NCBI RefSeq assembly: GCF_932526225.1 | Contig: NC_064043.1 | Location: 496,001-560,000 of the forward strand | Length of the DNA stretch: 64,000 nucleotides | Reading direction: 5' to 3' | Source of the DNA: Nematostella vectensis | Lineage: Eukaryota > Cnidaria > Anthozoa > Actiniaria > Edwardsiidae | Shown here: in pieces, positions 1 through 12,685 of the stretch | Position numbering within the stretch: the first letter of the stretch is position 1 | How the letters are laid out: each line of letters starts with the position of its first letter | Made by a program: the position numbers and the translations under genes | Notes under the pieces: model-generated | Database searches by the model: none | What the model was told of the DNA's origin: nothing | What the model saw: only the letters and a program-made list of their open reading frames with translations

Positions 1-26
1 TTAAAAAAAAAATAAAGAAAAAAAAA
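1..26. repeat. Tail of a truncated satellite unit at the left edge
   Basis: This is only the A-rich boundary tract of the preceding unit. The window therefore starts inside the array, not at its border. On the minus strand it is the T-run that follows the tRNA-like block of the unit starting at 27. Confidence 0.9.
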
Positions 27-1118
27 GGCTATCAGCGGGAATCGAACCCGGGTCGCTGCGTTAGGAGTCAAGTGCCCGCAACGAAAGACTAACGTGGCAT
101 TGCTAAAGGGAATTGTAATGATAATTACTTTTAATACTATTGGTATCGTAAACTATCCCAAGCAAAGTCACCATCGCACTGGAGGTTACATTTTGGAAAA
201 GCTTCAGGGTTACATTCGGGAATTTGTTTTACGAGTGTAACCTCCAAAGGTTACAATCGATAATTTTTTTTCCGAATGTAAATTCCAAAAAGTAACATTA
301 GGAAAAATAAAACAGTATACTCGGAAAAAAAAGGTATATCAATCTATCGAGCGCTATGCTCTATGTTACAATCTACTTAATCAAGTTATCCAAGGAATCT
401 AGTTAGTTCTTGTGTGCATAAAATATGTACAGGATCCTGAACAAAGCATGAGCACATCAAAGATGCTGAGAGTACATAAAAATGTCCCTATACCTTCTTT
501 TTATGTCATGACACACCAAGAACAGTATAACTAAGTATCGATATTTAAAAAAAAAAAAAACAAAGAAAAAAGAAAGGCTATCAGCGGGAATCGAACCCGG
601 GTAGCTGCGTTAGTAGTCAAGTGCCCGCAACGAAAGACTAACGTGGCATTGCTGAAGGGAATCGTAATGATAATTACTTTTAATACTATTGGTATCGTAA
701 ACTATCCCAAGCAAAGTCACCATCGGACTGGAGGTTACATTCTGGAAAAGCTTCAGGGTTACATTCGGGAATTTGTTTTACGAGTGTAACTCCCAAAAGG
801 TTACAATCGATAATTTTTTTTCCGAATGTAAATTCCAAAAAGTAACATTAGGAAAAATAAAACAGTATACTCGGAAAAAAAAGGTATATCAATCTATCGA
901 GCGCTATGCTCTATGTTACAATCTACTTAATCAAGTTATCCAAGGAATCTAGTTAGTTCTTGTGTGCATAAAATATGTACAGGATCCTGAACAAAGCATG
1001 AGCACATCAAAGATGCTGAGAGTACATAAAAATGTCCCTATACCTTCTTTTTATGTCATGACACACCAAGAACAGTATAATTAAGTATCGATATTTAAAA
1101 AAAAAAAAGAAAAAAAAA

Positions 1119-1346
1119 GGCTATCAGCAGGAATCGAACCCGGGTCGCTGCGTTAGTAGTCAAGTCAAGGAATCTAGTTATTTCTTGTGTGCATAAAATA
1201 TGTACAGGATCCTGAACAAAGCATGAGCACATCAAAGATGCTGAGAGTACATAAAAATGTCCCTATACCTTCCTTTTATGTCATGACACACCAAGAACAG
1301 TATAATTAAGTATCGATATTTTAAAAAAAAAAAAAGCAAAAAAATA
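1119..1346. repeat. Short unit, type I
   Basis: A 228-bp deleted unit. The left 47 bases (B box to anticodon loop) join directly to CAAGGAATCTAG, which removes 317 bp relative to a long unit. Type I marks are GCAGGAATCG and GCTGAGAG, with GCAAAAAAATA at the end. Confidence 0.9.
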
Positions 1347-1887
1347 GGCTATCAGCGGGAATCGAACCCGGGTCGCTGCGTTAGTAGTCAAGTGCCCGCA
1401 ACGAAAGACTAACGTGGCATTGCTGAAGGGAATTGTAATGAAAATTACTTTTAATACTATTGGTATCGTAAACTATCCCATGCAAAGTCACCATCGGACT
1501 GGAGGTTACATTCGGGAAAAGCTACAGGGTTACATTCGGGAATTTGTTTTACGAGTGTAACCTCCAAAAGGTTAAAATCGATATTTTTTTTTCCGAATGT
1601 AAATTCCAAAAAGTAACATTAGGAAAAATAAAACAGTATACTCGTAAAAAAGGTATATCAATCTATCGAGCGCTATGCTCTATGTTAGAATCTACTTAAT
1701 CAAGTTATCCAAGGAATCTAGTTAGTTCTTGTGTGCATAAAATATGTACAGGATCCTGAACAAAGCATGAGCACATCAAAGATGCTGAGAGTACATAAAA
1801 ATGTCCCTATACCTTCTTTTTATGTCATGACACACCAAGAACAGTATAATTAAGTATCGATATTTAAAAAAAAAAAAGAAAAAAAAA

Positions 1888-2117
1888 GGCTATCAGCAGG
1901 AATCGAACCCGGGTCGCTGCGTTAGTAGTCAAGTCAAGGAATCTAGTTATTTCTTGTGTGCATAAAATATGTACAGGATCCTGAACAAAGCATGAGCACA
2001 TCAAAGATGCTCAGAGTACATAAAAATGTCCCTATACCTTCCTTTTATGTCATGACACACCAAGAACAGTATAATTAAGTATCGATATAAAAAAAAACAA
2101 ATAAAGAAAAAAAAATA
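1888..2117. repeat. Short unit, type II
   Basis: A 230-bp unit with the same deletion junction. It has the type II marks GCTCAGAG and an end reading CGATATAAAA..CAAATAAAG. It carries GCAGGAATCG like type I, so it is slightly mixed. Confidence 0.9.
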
Positions 2118-3211
2118 GGCTATCAGCGGGAATTGAACCCGGGTCGCTGCGTTAGTAGTCAAGTGCCCGCAACGAAAGACAAACGTGGCATTGCTGAAGG
2201 GAATTGTAATGAAAATTACTATAAATACTATTGGTATCGTAAACTATCCCAAGCAAAGTCACCATCGGACTGGAGGTTACATTCGGGAAAAGCTTCAGGG
2301 TTACATTCGGGAATTTGTTTTACGAGTGTAACCTCCAAAAGGTTACAATCGATAATTTTTTTTCCGAATGTAAATTCCAAAAAGTAACATTAGGAAAAAT
2401 AAAACAGTATACTCGGAAAAAAAAGGTATATCAATCTATCGAGCGCTATGCTCTATGTTACAATCTACTTAATCAAGTTATCCAAGGAATCTAGTTAGTT
2501 CTTGTGTGCATAAAATATGTACAGGATCCTGAACAAAGCATGAGCACATCAAAGATGCTGAGAGTACATAAAAATGACCATATACCTTCTTTTTATGTCA
2601 TGACACACCAAGAACAGTATAACTAAGTATCGATATTTTTAAAAAAAAAATAAAGAAAAAAAAAGGCTATCAGCGGGAATCGAACCCGGGTCGCTGCGTT
2701 AGGAGTCAAGTGCCCGCAACGAAAGACTAACGTGGCATTGCTAAAGGGAATTGTAATGATAATTACTTTTAATACTATTGGTATCGTAAACTATCCCAAG
2801 CAAAGTCACCATCGCACTGGAGGTTACATTCTGGAAAAGCTTCAGGGTTACATTCGGGAATTTGTTTTACGAGTGTAACCTCCAAAGGTTACAATCGATC
2901 ATTTTTTTTCCGAATGTAAATTCCAAAAAGTAGCATTAGGAAAAATAAAACAGTATACTCGGAAAAAAAAGGTATATCAATCTATCGAGCGCTATGCTCT
3001 ATGTTACAATCTACTTAATCAAGTTATCCAAGGAATCTAGTTAGTTCTTGTGTGCATAAAATATGTACAGGATCCTGAACAAAGCATGAGCACATCAAAG
3101 ATGCTAAGAGTACATAAAAATGTCCCTATACCTTCTTTTTATGTCATGACACACCAAGAACAGTATAACTAAGTATCGATATTTTTAAAAAAAAAAAAAA
3201 AGAAAAAAAAA

Positions 3212-3440
3212 GGCTATCAGCAGGAATCGAACCCGGGTCGCTGCGTTAGTAGTCAAGTCAAGGAATCTAGTTATTTCTTGTGTGCATAAAATATTTACAG
3301 GATCCTGAACAAAGCATGAGCACATCAAAGATGCTGAGAGTACATAAAAATGACCATATACCTTCTTTTTATGTCATGACACACCAAGAACAGTATAACT
3401 AAGTATCGATATTTTTAAAAAAAAAATAAAGAAAAAAAAA
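3212..3440. repeat. Short unit, type I, with a long-unit tail
   Basis: It has the same junction, but its right end reads GACCATATACC, CTTCTTTTT and CAGTATAAC, as in the long unit at 2118. Other short units have CCCTATACC and CTTCCTTTT. It is a mosaic and marks the left border of a 5829-bp-offset duplication. Confidence 0.9.
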
Positions 3441-3514
3441 GGCTATCAGCGGGAATCGAACCCGGGTCGCTGCGTTAGGAGTCAAGTGCCCGCAACGAAA
3501 GACTAACGTGGCAT
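3441..3514 (-). pseudogene. tRNA-like block, CCT anticodon-loop variant
   Basis: This copy reads TTAGGAGTC on the + strand, so the minus-strand loop is CTCCTAA, the layout of tRNA-Arg(CCT). The same variant heads the units at 27, 2665, 5312, 7404, 8500, 9270, 11141, 13233, 19612, 22802, 24440 and 26080. I found it only before 26.7 kb; other units read TTAGTAGTC or minor variants. It may be the ancestral state of the block, but the anticodon stem is already degenerate. Confidence 0.5.
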
Positions 3515-4535
3515 TGCTAAAGGGAATTGTAATGATAATTACTTTTAATACTATTGGTATCGTAAACTATCCCAAGCAAAGTCACCATCGGACTGGAGGT
3601 TACATTCTGGAAAAGCTTCAGGGTTACATTCGGGAATTTGTTTTACGAGTGTAACCTCCAAAGGTTACAATCGATAATTTTTTTTCCGAATGTAAATTCC
3701 AAAAAGTAACATTAGGAAAAATAAAACAGTATACTCGGAAAAAAAAGGTATATCAATCTATCGAGCGCTATGCTCTATGTTACAATCTACTTAATCAAGT
3801 TATCCAAGGAATCTAGTTAGTTCTTGTGTGCATAAAATATGTACAGGATCCTGAACAAAGCATGAGCACATCAAAGATGCTGAGAGTACATAAAAATGTC
3901 CCTATACCTTCTTTTTATGTCATGACACACGAAGAACAGTATAACTAAGTATCGATATTTTTAAAAAAAAAAACAAAGAAAAAAGAAAGGCTATCAGCGG
4001 GAATCGAACCCGGGTAGCTGCGTTAGTATTCAAGTGCCCGCAACGAAAGACTAACGTGGCATTGCTGAAGGGAATTGTAATGATAATTACTTTTAATACT
4101 ATTGGTATCGTAAACTATCCCAAGCAAAGTCACCATCGGACTGGAGGTTACATTCTGGAAAAGCTTCAGGGTTACATTCGGGAATTTGTTTTACGAGTGT
4201 AACATCCAAAAGGTTACAATCGATATTTTTTTTTCCGAATGTAAATTCCAAAAAGTAACATTAGGAAAAATAAAACAGTATACTCGGAAAAAAAGGTATA
4301 TCAATCTATCGAGCGCTATGCTCTATGTTAGAATCTACTTAATCAAGTTATCCAAGGAATCTAGTTAGTTCTTGTGTGCATAAAATATGTACAGGATCCT
4401 GAACAAAGCATGAGCACATCAAAGATGCTGAGAGTACATAAAAATGTCCCTATACCTTCTTTTTATGGCATGACACACCAAGAACAGTATAATTAAGTAT
4501 CGATATTTAAAAAAAAAAATAAAGAAAAAAAATTA

Positions 4536-4766
4536 GGCTATCAGCGGGAATCGAACCCGGGTCGCTGCGTTAGTAGTCAAGTCAAGGAATCTAGTTATTT
4601 CTTGTGTGCATAAAATATGTACAGGATCCTGAACAAAGCATGAGCACATCAAAGATGCTCAGAGTACATAAAAATGTCCCTATACCTTCCTTTTATGTCA
4701 TGACACACCAAGAACAGTATAATTAAGTATCGATATAAAAAAAAAAACAAATAAAGAAAAAAAATA
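4536..4766. repeat. Short unit, type II
   Basis: A 231-bp unit with GCGGGAATCG, GCTCAGAG and the CAAATAAAG end. It matches the unit at 10365. Confidence 0.9.
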
Positions 4767-5852
4767 GGCTATCAGCGGGAATCGAACCCGGGTCGCTGCG
4801 TTAGTAGTCAAGTGCCCGCAACGAAAGACTAACGTGGCATTGCTGAAGGGAATTGTAATGATAATTACTTTTAATACTATTGGTATCGTAAACTATCCCA
4901 TGCAAAGTCACCATCGAACTGGAGGTTACATTCGGGAAAAGCTTCAGGGTTACATTCGGGAATTTGTTTTACGAGTGTAATCTCCAAAAGGTTACAATCG
5001 ATAATTTTTTTTCCGAATGTAAATTCCAAAAAGTAACATTATTAAAAATAAAACAGGATACTCGGAAAAAAAGGTATATCAATCTATCGAGCGCTATGCT
5101 CTATGTTACAATCTACTTAATCAAGTTATCCAAGGAATCTAGTTAGTTCTTGTGTGCATAAAATATGTACAGGATCCTGAACAAAGCATGAGCACATCAA
5201 AGATGCTGAGAGTACATAAAAATGTCCCTATACCTTCTTTTTATGTCATGACACACCAAGAACAGTATAATTAAGTATCGATATTTAAAAAAAAAACAAA
5301 GAAAAAAAATAGGCTATCAGCAGGAATCGAACCCGGGTCGCTGCGTTAGGAGTCAAGTGCCCGCAACGAAAGACTAACGTGGCATTGCTAAAGGGAATTG
5401 TAATGATAATTACTTTTAATACTATTGGTATTGTAAACTATCCCAAGCAAAGTCACCATCGGACTGGAGGTTACATTCTGGAAAAGCTTCAGGGTTACAT
5501 TCGGGAATTTGTTTTACGAGTGTAACCTCCAAAGGTTACAATCGATAATTTTTTTTCCGAATGTAAATTCCAAAAAGTAACATTAGGAAAAATAAAACAG
5601 TATACTCGGAAAAAAAAGGTATATCAATCTATCGAGCGCTATGCTCTATGTTACAATCTACTTAATCAAGTTATCCAAGGAATCTAGTTAGTTCTTGTGT
5701 GCATAAAATATGTACAGGATCCTGAACAAAGCATGAGCACATCAAAGATGCTGAGAGTACATAAAAATGTCCCTATACCTTCTTTTTATGTCATGACACA
5801 CGAAGAACAGTATAACTAAGTATCGATATTTAAAAAAAAAAAGAAAAAAAAA

Positions 5853-6080
5853 GGCTATCAGCAGGAATCGAACCCGGGTCGCTGCGTTAGTAGTCAAGTC
5901 AAGGAATCTAGTTATTTCTTGTGTGCATAAAATATTTACAGGATCCTGAACAAAGCATGAGCACATCAAAGATGCTGAGAGTACATAAAAATGTCCCTAT
6001 ACCTTCCTTTTATGTCATGACACACCAAGAACAGTATAATTAAGTATCGATATTTTAAAAAAAAAAAAAGCAAAAAAATA
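5853..6080. repeat. Short unit, type I
   Basis: A 228-bp unit. It carries a private AATATTTACAGG change shared with the units at 3212 and 11682. Confidence 0.9.
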
Positions 6081-6626
6081 GGCTATCAGCGGGAATCGAA
6101 CCCGGGTCGCTGCGTTAGTAGTCAAGTGCCCGCAACGAAAGACTATCGTGGCATTGCTGAAGGGAATTGTAATGAAAATTTCTTTTAATACTATTGGTAT
6201 CGTAAACTATCCCAAGCAAAGTCAACATCGGACTGGAGGTTACATTCGGGAAAAGCTACAGGGTTACATTCGGAATTTGTTTTACGGGTGTAACCTCCAA
6301 AAGGTTAAAATCGATATTTTTTTTTCCGAATGTAAATTCCAAAAAGTAACATTAGGAAAAATAAAACAGTATACTCGGAAAAAAAGGTATATCAATCTAT
6401 CGAGCGCTATGCTCTATGTTAGAATCTACTTAATCAAGTTATCCAAGGAATCTAGTTAGTTCTTGTGTGCATAAAATATGTACAGGATCCTGAACAAAGC
6501 ATGAGCACATCAAAGATGCTGAGAGTACATAAAAATGTCCCTATACCTTCTTTTTATGGCATGACACACCAAGAACAGTATAATTAAGTATCGATATTAA
6601 AAAAAAAAAAAAAAGAAAAAAAATTA

Positions 6627-6856
6627 GGCTATCAGCGGGAATCGAACCCGGGTCGCTGCGTTAGTAGTCAAGTCAAGGAATCTAGTTATTTCTTGTGTGC
6701 ATAAAATATGTACAGGATCCTGAACAAAGCATGAGCACATCAAAGATGCTCAGAGTACATAAAAATGTCCCTATACCTTCCTTTTATGTCATGACACACC
6801 AAGAACAGTATAATTAAGTATCGATATAAAAAAAAACAAATAAAGAAAAAAAAATA
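6627..6856. repeat. Short unit, type II
   Basis: A 230-bp unit with GCTCAGAG and the CAAATAAAG end. It matches the unit at 12456. Confidence 0.9.
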
Positions 6857-8499
6857 GGCTATCAGCAGGAATCGAACCCGGGTCGCTGCGTTAGTAGTCA
6901 AGTGCCCGCAACGAAAGACTAACGTGGCATTGCTGAAGGGAATTGTAATGATAATTACTTTTAATACTATTGGTATCGTAAACTATCCCATGCAAAGTCA
7001 CCATCGGACTGGAGGTTACATTCGGGAAAAGCTTCAGGGTTACATTCGGGAATTTGTTTTACGAGTGTAACCTCCAAAAGGTTACAATCGATAATTTTTT
7101 TTCCGAATGTAAATTCCAAAAAGTAACATTAGGAAAAATAAAACAGTATACTCGGAAAAAAAAGGTATATCAATCTATCGAGCGCTATGCTCTATGTTAC
7201 AATCTACTTAATCAAGTTATCCAAGGAATCTAGTTAGTTCTTGTGTGCATAAAATATGTACAGGATCCTGAACAAAGCATGAGCACATCAAAGATGCTGA
7301 GAGTACATAAAAATGACCATATACCTTCTTTTTATGTCATGACACACCAAGATCAGTATAACTAAGTATCGATATTTTTAAAAAAAAAATAAAGAAAAAA
7401 AAAGGCTATCAGCGGGAATCGAACCCGGGTCGCTGAGTTAGGAGTCAAGTGCCCGCAACGAAAGACTAACGTGGCATTGCTAAAGGGAATTGTAATGATA
7501 ATTACTTTTAATACTATTGGTATCGTAAACTATCCCAAGCAAAGTCACCATCGGACTGGAGGTTACATTCTGGAAAAGCTTCAGGGTTACATTCGGGAAT
7601 TTGTTTTACGAGTGTAACCTCCAAAGGTTACAATCGATAATTTTTTTTCCGAATGTAAATTCCAAAAAGTAACATTAGGAAAAATAAAACAGTATATACG
7701 GAAAAAAAAGGTATATCAATCTATCGAGCGCTATGCTCTATGTTACAATCTACTTAATCAAGTTATCCAAGGAATCTAGTTAGTTCTTGTGTGCATAAAA
7801 TATGTACAGGATCCTGAACAAAGCATGAGCACATCAAAGATGCTGAGAGTACATAAAAATGTCCCTATACCTTCTTTTTATGTCATGACACACGAAGAAC
7901 AGTATAACTAAGTATCGATATTTTTAAAAAAAAAAAACAAAGAAAAAAGAAAGGCTATCAGCGGGAATCGAACCCGGGTAGCTGCGTTAGTAGTCAAGTG
8001 CCCGCAACGAAAGACTAACGTGGCATTGCTGAAGGGAATTGTAATGATAATTACTTTTAATACTATTGGTATCGTAAACTATCCCAAGCAAAGTCACCAT
8101 CGGACTGGAGGTTACATTCTGGAAAAGCTTCAGGGTTACATTCGGGAATTTGTTTTACGAGTGTAACATCCAAAAGGTTACAATCGATATTTTTTTTTCC
8201 GAATGTAAATTCCAAAAAGTAACATTAGGAAAAATAAAACAGTATACTCGGAAAAAAAGGTATATCAATCTATCGAGCGCTATGCTCTATGTTAGAATCT
8301 ACTTAATCAAGTTATCCAAGGAATCTAGTTAGTTCTTGTGTGCATAAAATATGTACAGGATCCTGAACAAAGCATGAGCACATCAAAGATGCTGAGAGTA
8401 CATAAAAATGTCCCTATACCTTCTTTTTATGGCATGACACACCAAGAACAGTATAATTAAGTATCGATATTTAAAAAAAAAAATAAAGAAAAAAAATTA

Positions 8500-9042
8500 G
8501 GCTATCAGCGGGAATCGAACCCAAGTCGCTGCGTTAGGAGTCAAGTGCCCGCAACGAAAGACTAACGTGGCATTGCTAAAGGGAATTGTAATGATAATTA
8601 CTTTTAATACTATTGGTATTGTAAACTATCCCAAGCAAAGTCACCATCGGACTGGAGGTTACATTCTGGAAAAGCTTCAGGGTTACATTCGGGAATTTGT
8701 TTTACGAGTGTAACTCCCAAAAGGTTACAATCGATAATTTTTTTTCCGAATGTAAATTCCAAAAAGTAACATTAGGAAAAATAAAACAGTATACTCGGAA
8801 AAAAAAGGTATATCAATCTATCGAGCGCTATGCTCTATGTTACAATCTACTTAATCAAGTTATCCAAGGAATCTAGTTAGTTCTTGTGTGCATAAAATAT
8901 GTACAGGATCCTGAACAAAGCATGAGCACATCAAAGATGCTGAGAGTACATAAAAATGTCCCTATACCTTCTTTTTATGTCATGACACACCAAGAACAGT
9001 ATAATTAAGTATCGATATTTAAAAAAAAAAAAGAAAAAAAAA
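8500..9042. repeat. Long unit with altered T-stem (ACCCAAGTC)
   Basis: The usual ACCCGGGTC reads ACCCAAGTC here. On the minus strand this replaces bases just upstream of the T-stem. The unit stands where a short unit would follow in the parallel position after 3989 and 9818, so it looks like an exchange point. Confidence 0.7.
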
Positions 9043-9269
9043 GGCTATCAGCAGGAATCGAACCCGGGTCGCTGCGTTAGTAGTCAAGTCAAGGAATCTA
9101 GTTATTTCTTGTGTGCATAAAATATGTACAGGATCCTGAACAAAGCATGAGCACATCAAAGATGCTGAGAGTACATAAAAATGTCCCTATACCTTCCTTT
9201 TATGTCATGACACACCAAGAACAGTATAATTAAGTATCGATATTTTAAAAAAAAATAAAGCAAAAAAAA
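9043..9269. repeat. Short unit, type I
   Basis: A 227-bp unit with GCAGGAATCG and GCTGAGAG. It lies directly left of the second copy of the 5829-bp-offset duplication and differs from the unit at 3212 in its right end. Confidence 0.9.
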
Positions 9270-10364
9270 GGCTATCAGCGGGAATCGAACCCGGGTCGCT
9301 GCGTTAGGAGTCAAGTGCCCGCAACGAAAGACTAACGTGGCATTGCTAAAGGGAATTGTAATGATAATTACTTTTAATACTATTGGTATCGTAAACTATC
9401 CCAAGCAAAGTCACCATCGGACTGGAGGTTACATTCTGGAAAAGCTTCAGGGTTACATTCGGGAATTTGTTTTACGAGTGTAACCTCCAAAGGTTACAAT
9501 CGATAATTTTTTTTCCGAATGTAAATTCCAAAAAGTAACATTAGGAAAAATAAAACAGTATACTCGGAAAAAAAAGGTATATCAATCTATCGAGCGCTAT
9601 GCTCTATGTTACAATCTACTTAATCAAGTTATCCAAGGAATCTAGTTAGTTCTTGTGTGCATAAAATATGTACAGGATCCTGAACAAAGCATGAGCACAT
9701 CAAAGATGCTGAGAGTACATAAAAATGTCCCTATACCTTCTTTTTATGTCATGACACACGAAGAACAGTATAACTAAGTATCGATATTTTTTAAAAAAAA
9801 AACAAAGAAAAAAGAAAGGCTATCAGCGGGAATCGAACCCGGGTAGCTGCGTTAGTATTCAAGTGCCCGCAACGAAAGACTAACGTGGCATTGCTGAAGG
9901 GAATTGTAATGATAATTACTTTTAATACTATTGGTATCGTAAACTATCCCAAGCAAAGTCACCATCGGACTGGAGGTTACATTCTGGAAAAGCTTCAGGG
10001 TTACATTCGGGAATTTGTTTTACGAGTGTAACATCCAAAAGGTTACAATCGATATTTTTTTTTCCGAATGTAAATTCCAAAAAGTAACATTAGGAAAAAT
10101 AAAACAGTATACTCGGAAAAAAAGGTATATCAATCTATCGAGCGCTATGCTCTATGTTAGAATCTACTTAATCAAGTTATCCAAGGAATCTAGTTAGTTC
10201 TTGTGTGCATAAAATATGTACAGGATCCTGAACAAAGCATGAGCACATCAAAGATGCTGAGAGTACATAAAAATGTCCCTATACCTTCTTTTTATGGCAT
10301 GACACACCAAGAACAGTATAATTAAGTATCGATATTTAAAAAAAAAAATAAAGAAAAAAAATTA

Positions 10365-10595
10365 GGCTATCAGCGGGAATCGAACCCGGGTCGCTGCGTT
10401 AGTAGTCAAGTCAAGGAATCTAGTTATTTCTTGTGTGCATAAAATATGTACAGGATCCTGAACAAAGCATGAGCACATCAAAGATGCTCAGAGTACATAA
10501 AAATGTCCCTATACCTTCCTTTTATGTCATGACACACCAAGAACAGTATAATTAAGTATCGATATAAAAAAAAAAACAAATAAAGAAAAAAAATA
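10365..10595. repeat. Short unit, type II
   Basis: A 231-bp unit, the duplicate of the unit at 4536. Confidence 0.9.
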
Positions 10596-11681
10596 GGCTA
10601 TCAGCGGGAATCGAACCCGGGTCGCTGCGTTAGTAGTCAAGTGCCCGCAACGAAAGACTAACGTGGCATTGCTGAAGGGAATTGTAATGATAATTACTTT
10701 TAATACTATTGGTATCGTAAACTATCCCATGCAAAGTCACCATCGAACTGGAGGTTACATTCGGGAAAAGCTTCAGGGTTACATTCGGGAATTTGTTTTA
10801 CGAGTGTAATCTCCAAAAGGTTACAATCGATAATTTTTTTTCCGAATGTAAATTCCAAAAAGTAACATTATTAAAAATAAAACAGGATACTCGGAAAAAA
10901 AGGTATATCAATCTATCGAGCGCTATGCTCTATGTTACAATCTACTTAATCAAGTTATCCAAGGAATCTAGTTAGTTCTTGTGTGCATAAAATATGTACA
11001 GGATCCTGAACAAAGCATGAGCACATCAAAGATGCTGAGAGTACATAAAAATGTCCCTATACCTTCTTTTTATGTCATGACACACCAAGAACAGTATAAT
11101 TAAGTATCGATATTTAAAAAAAAAACAAAGAAAAAAAATAGGCTATCAGCAGGAATCGAACCCGGGTCGCTGCGTTAGGAGTCAAGTGCCCGCAACGAAA
11201 GACTAACGTGGCATTGCTAAAGGGAATTGTAATGATAATTACTTTTAATACTATTGGTATTGTAAACTATCCCAAGCAAAGTCACCATCGGACTGGAGGT
11301 TACATTCTGGAAAAGCTTCAGGGTTACATTCGGGAATTTGTTTTACGAGTGTAACCTCCAAAGGTTACAATCGATAATTTTTTTTCCGAATGTAAATTCC
11401 AAAAAGTAACATTAGGAAAAATAAAACAGTATACTCGGAAAAAAAAGGTATATCAATCTATCGAGCGCTATGCTCTATGTTACAATCTACTTAATCAAGT
11501 TATCCAAGGAATCTAGTTAGTTCTTGTGTGCATAAAATATGTACAGGATCCTGAACAAAGCATGAGCACATCAAAGATGCTGAGAGTACATAAAAATGTC
11601 CCTATACCTTCTTTTTATGTCATGACACACGAAGAACAGTATAACTAAGTATCGATATTTAAAAAAAAAAAGAAAAAAAAA

Positions 11682-11909
11682 GGCTATCAGCAGGAATCGA
11701 ACCCGGGTCGCTGCGTTAGTAGTCAAGTCAAGGAATCTAGTTATTTCTTGTGTGCATAAAATATTTACAGGATCCTGAACAAAGCATGAGCACATCAAAG
11801 ATGCTGAGAGTACATAAAAATGTCCCTATACCTTCCTTTTATGTCATGACACACCAAGAACAGTATAATTAAGTATCGATATTTTAAAAAAAAAAAAAGC
11901 AAAAAAATA
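11682..11909. repeat. Short unit, type I
   Basis: A 228-bp unit, the duplicate of the unit at 5853, including AATATTTACAGG. Confidence 0.9.
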
Positions 11910-12455
11910 GGCTATCAGCGGGAATCGAACCCGGGTCGCTGCGTTAGTAGTCAAGTGCCCGCAACGAAAGACTATCGTGGCATTGCTGAAGGGAATTGTA
12001 ATGAAAATTTCTTTTAATACTATTGGTATCGTAAACTATCCCAAGCAAAGTCAACATCGGACTGGAGGTTACATTCGGGAAAAGCTACAGGGTTACATTC
12101 GGAATTTGTTTTACGGGTGTAACCTCCAAAAGGTTAAAATCGATATTTTTTTTTCCGAATGTAAATTCCAAAAAGTAACATTAGGAAAAATAAAACAGTA
12201 TACTCGGAAAAAAAGGTATATCAATCTATCGAGCGCTATGCTCTATGTTAGAATCTACTTAATCAAGTTATCCAAGGAATCTAGTTAGTTCTTGTGTGCA
12301 TAAAATATGTACAGGATCCTGAACAAAGCATGAGCACATCAAAGATGCTGAGAGTACATAAAAATGTCCCTATACCTTCTTTTTATGGCATGACACACCA
12401 AGAACAGTATAATTAAGTATCGATATTAAAAAAAAAAAAAAAAGAAAAAAAATTA

Positions 12456-12685
12456 GGCTATCAGCGGGAATCGAACCCGGGTCGCTGCGTTAGTAGTCAA
12501 GTCAAGGAATCTAGTTATTTCTTGTGTGCATAAAATATGTACAGGATCCTGAACAAAGCATGAGCACATCAAAGATGCTCAGAGTACATAAAAATGTCCC
12601 TATACCTTCCTTTTATGTCATGACACACCAAGAACAGTATAATTAAGTATCGATATAAAAAAAAACAAATAAAGAAAAAAAAATA
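12456..12685. repeat. Short unit, type II
   Basis: A 230-bp unit, the duplicate of the unit at 6627. Confidence 0.9.

Larger units (their letters stand above)
3441..8189. repeat. Duplicated block D1, copy 1
   Basis: This stretch, including short units at 4536, 5853 and 6627, recurs 5829 bp later at 9270-14018. Shared private changes include TTAGTATTC (near 4027 and 9856), GACTATCGTGG (6142 and 11971), CTGAGTTAGG (7433 and 13262), GATCAGTATAAC (7352 and 13181) and GTATATACGG (7692 and 13521). I noticed only a few differences, such as A-tract length near 3962 and one A/T change at 12977. Confidence 0.88.

Noticed and set aside
4186-4368. A 60-codon reading frame that recurs in dozens of units over the core cluster
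   Set aside because: It begins at TTG, not ATG, spans the hairpin and T-run, and shows no protein-like conservation beyond that of the DNA repeat. Indels break it in many units.
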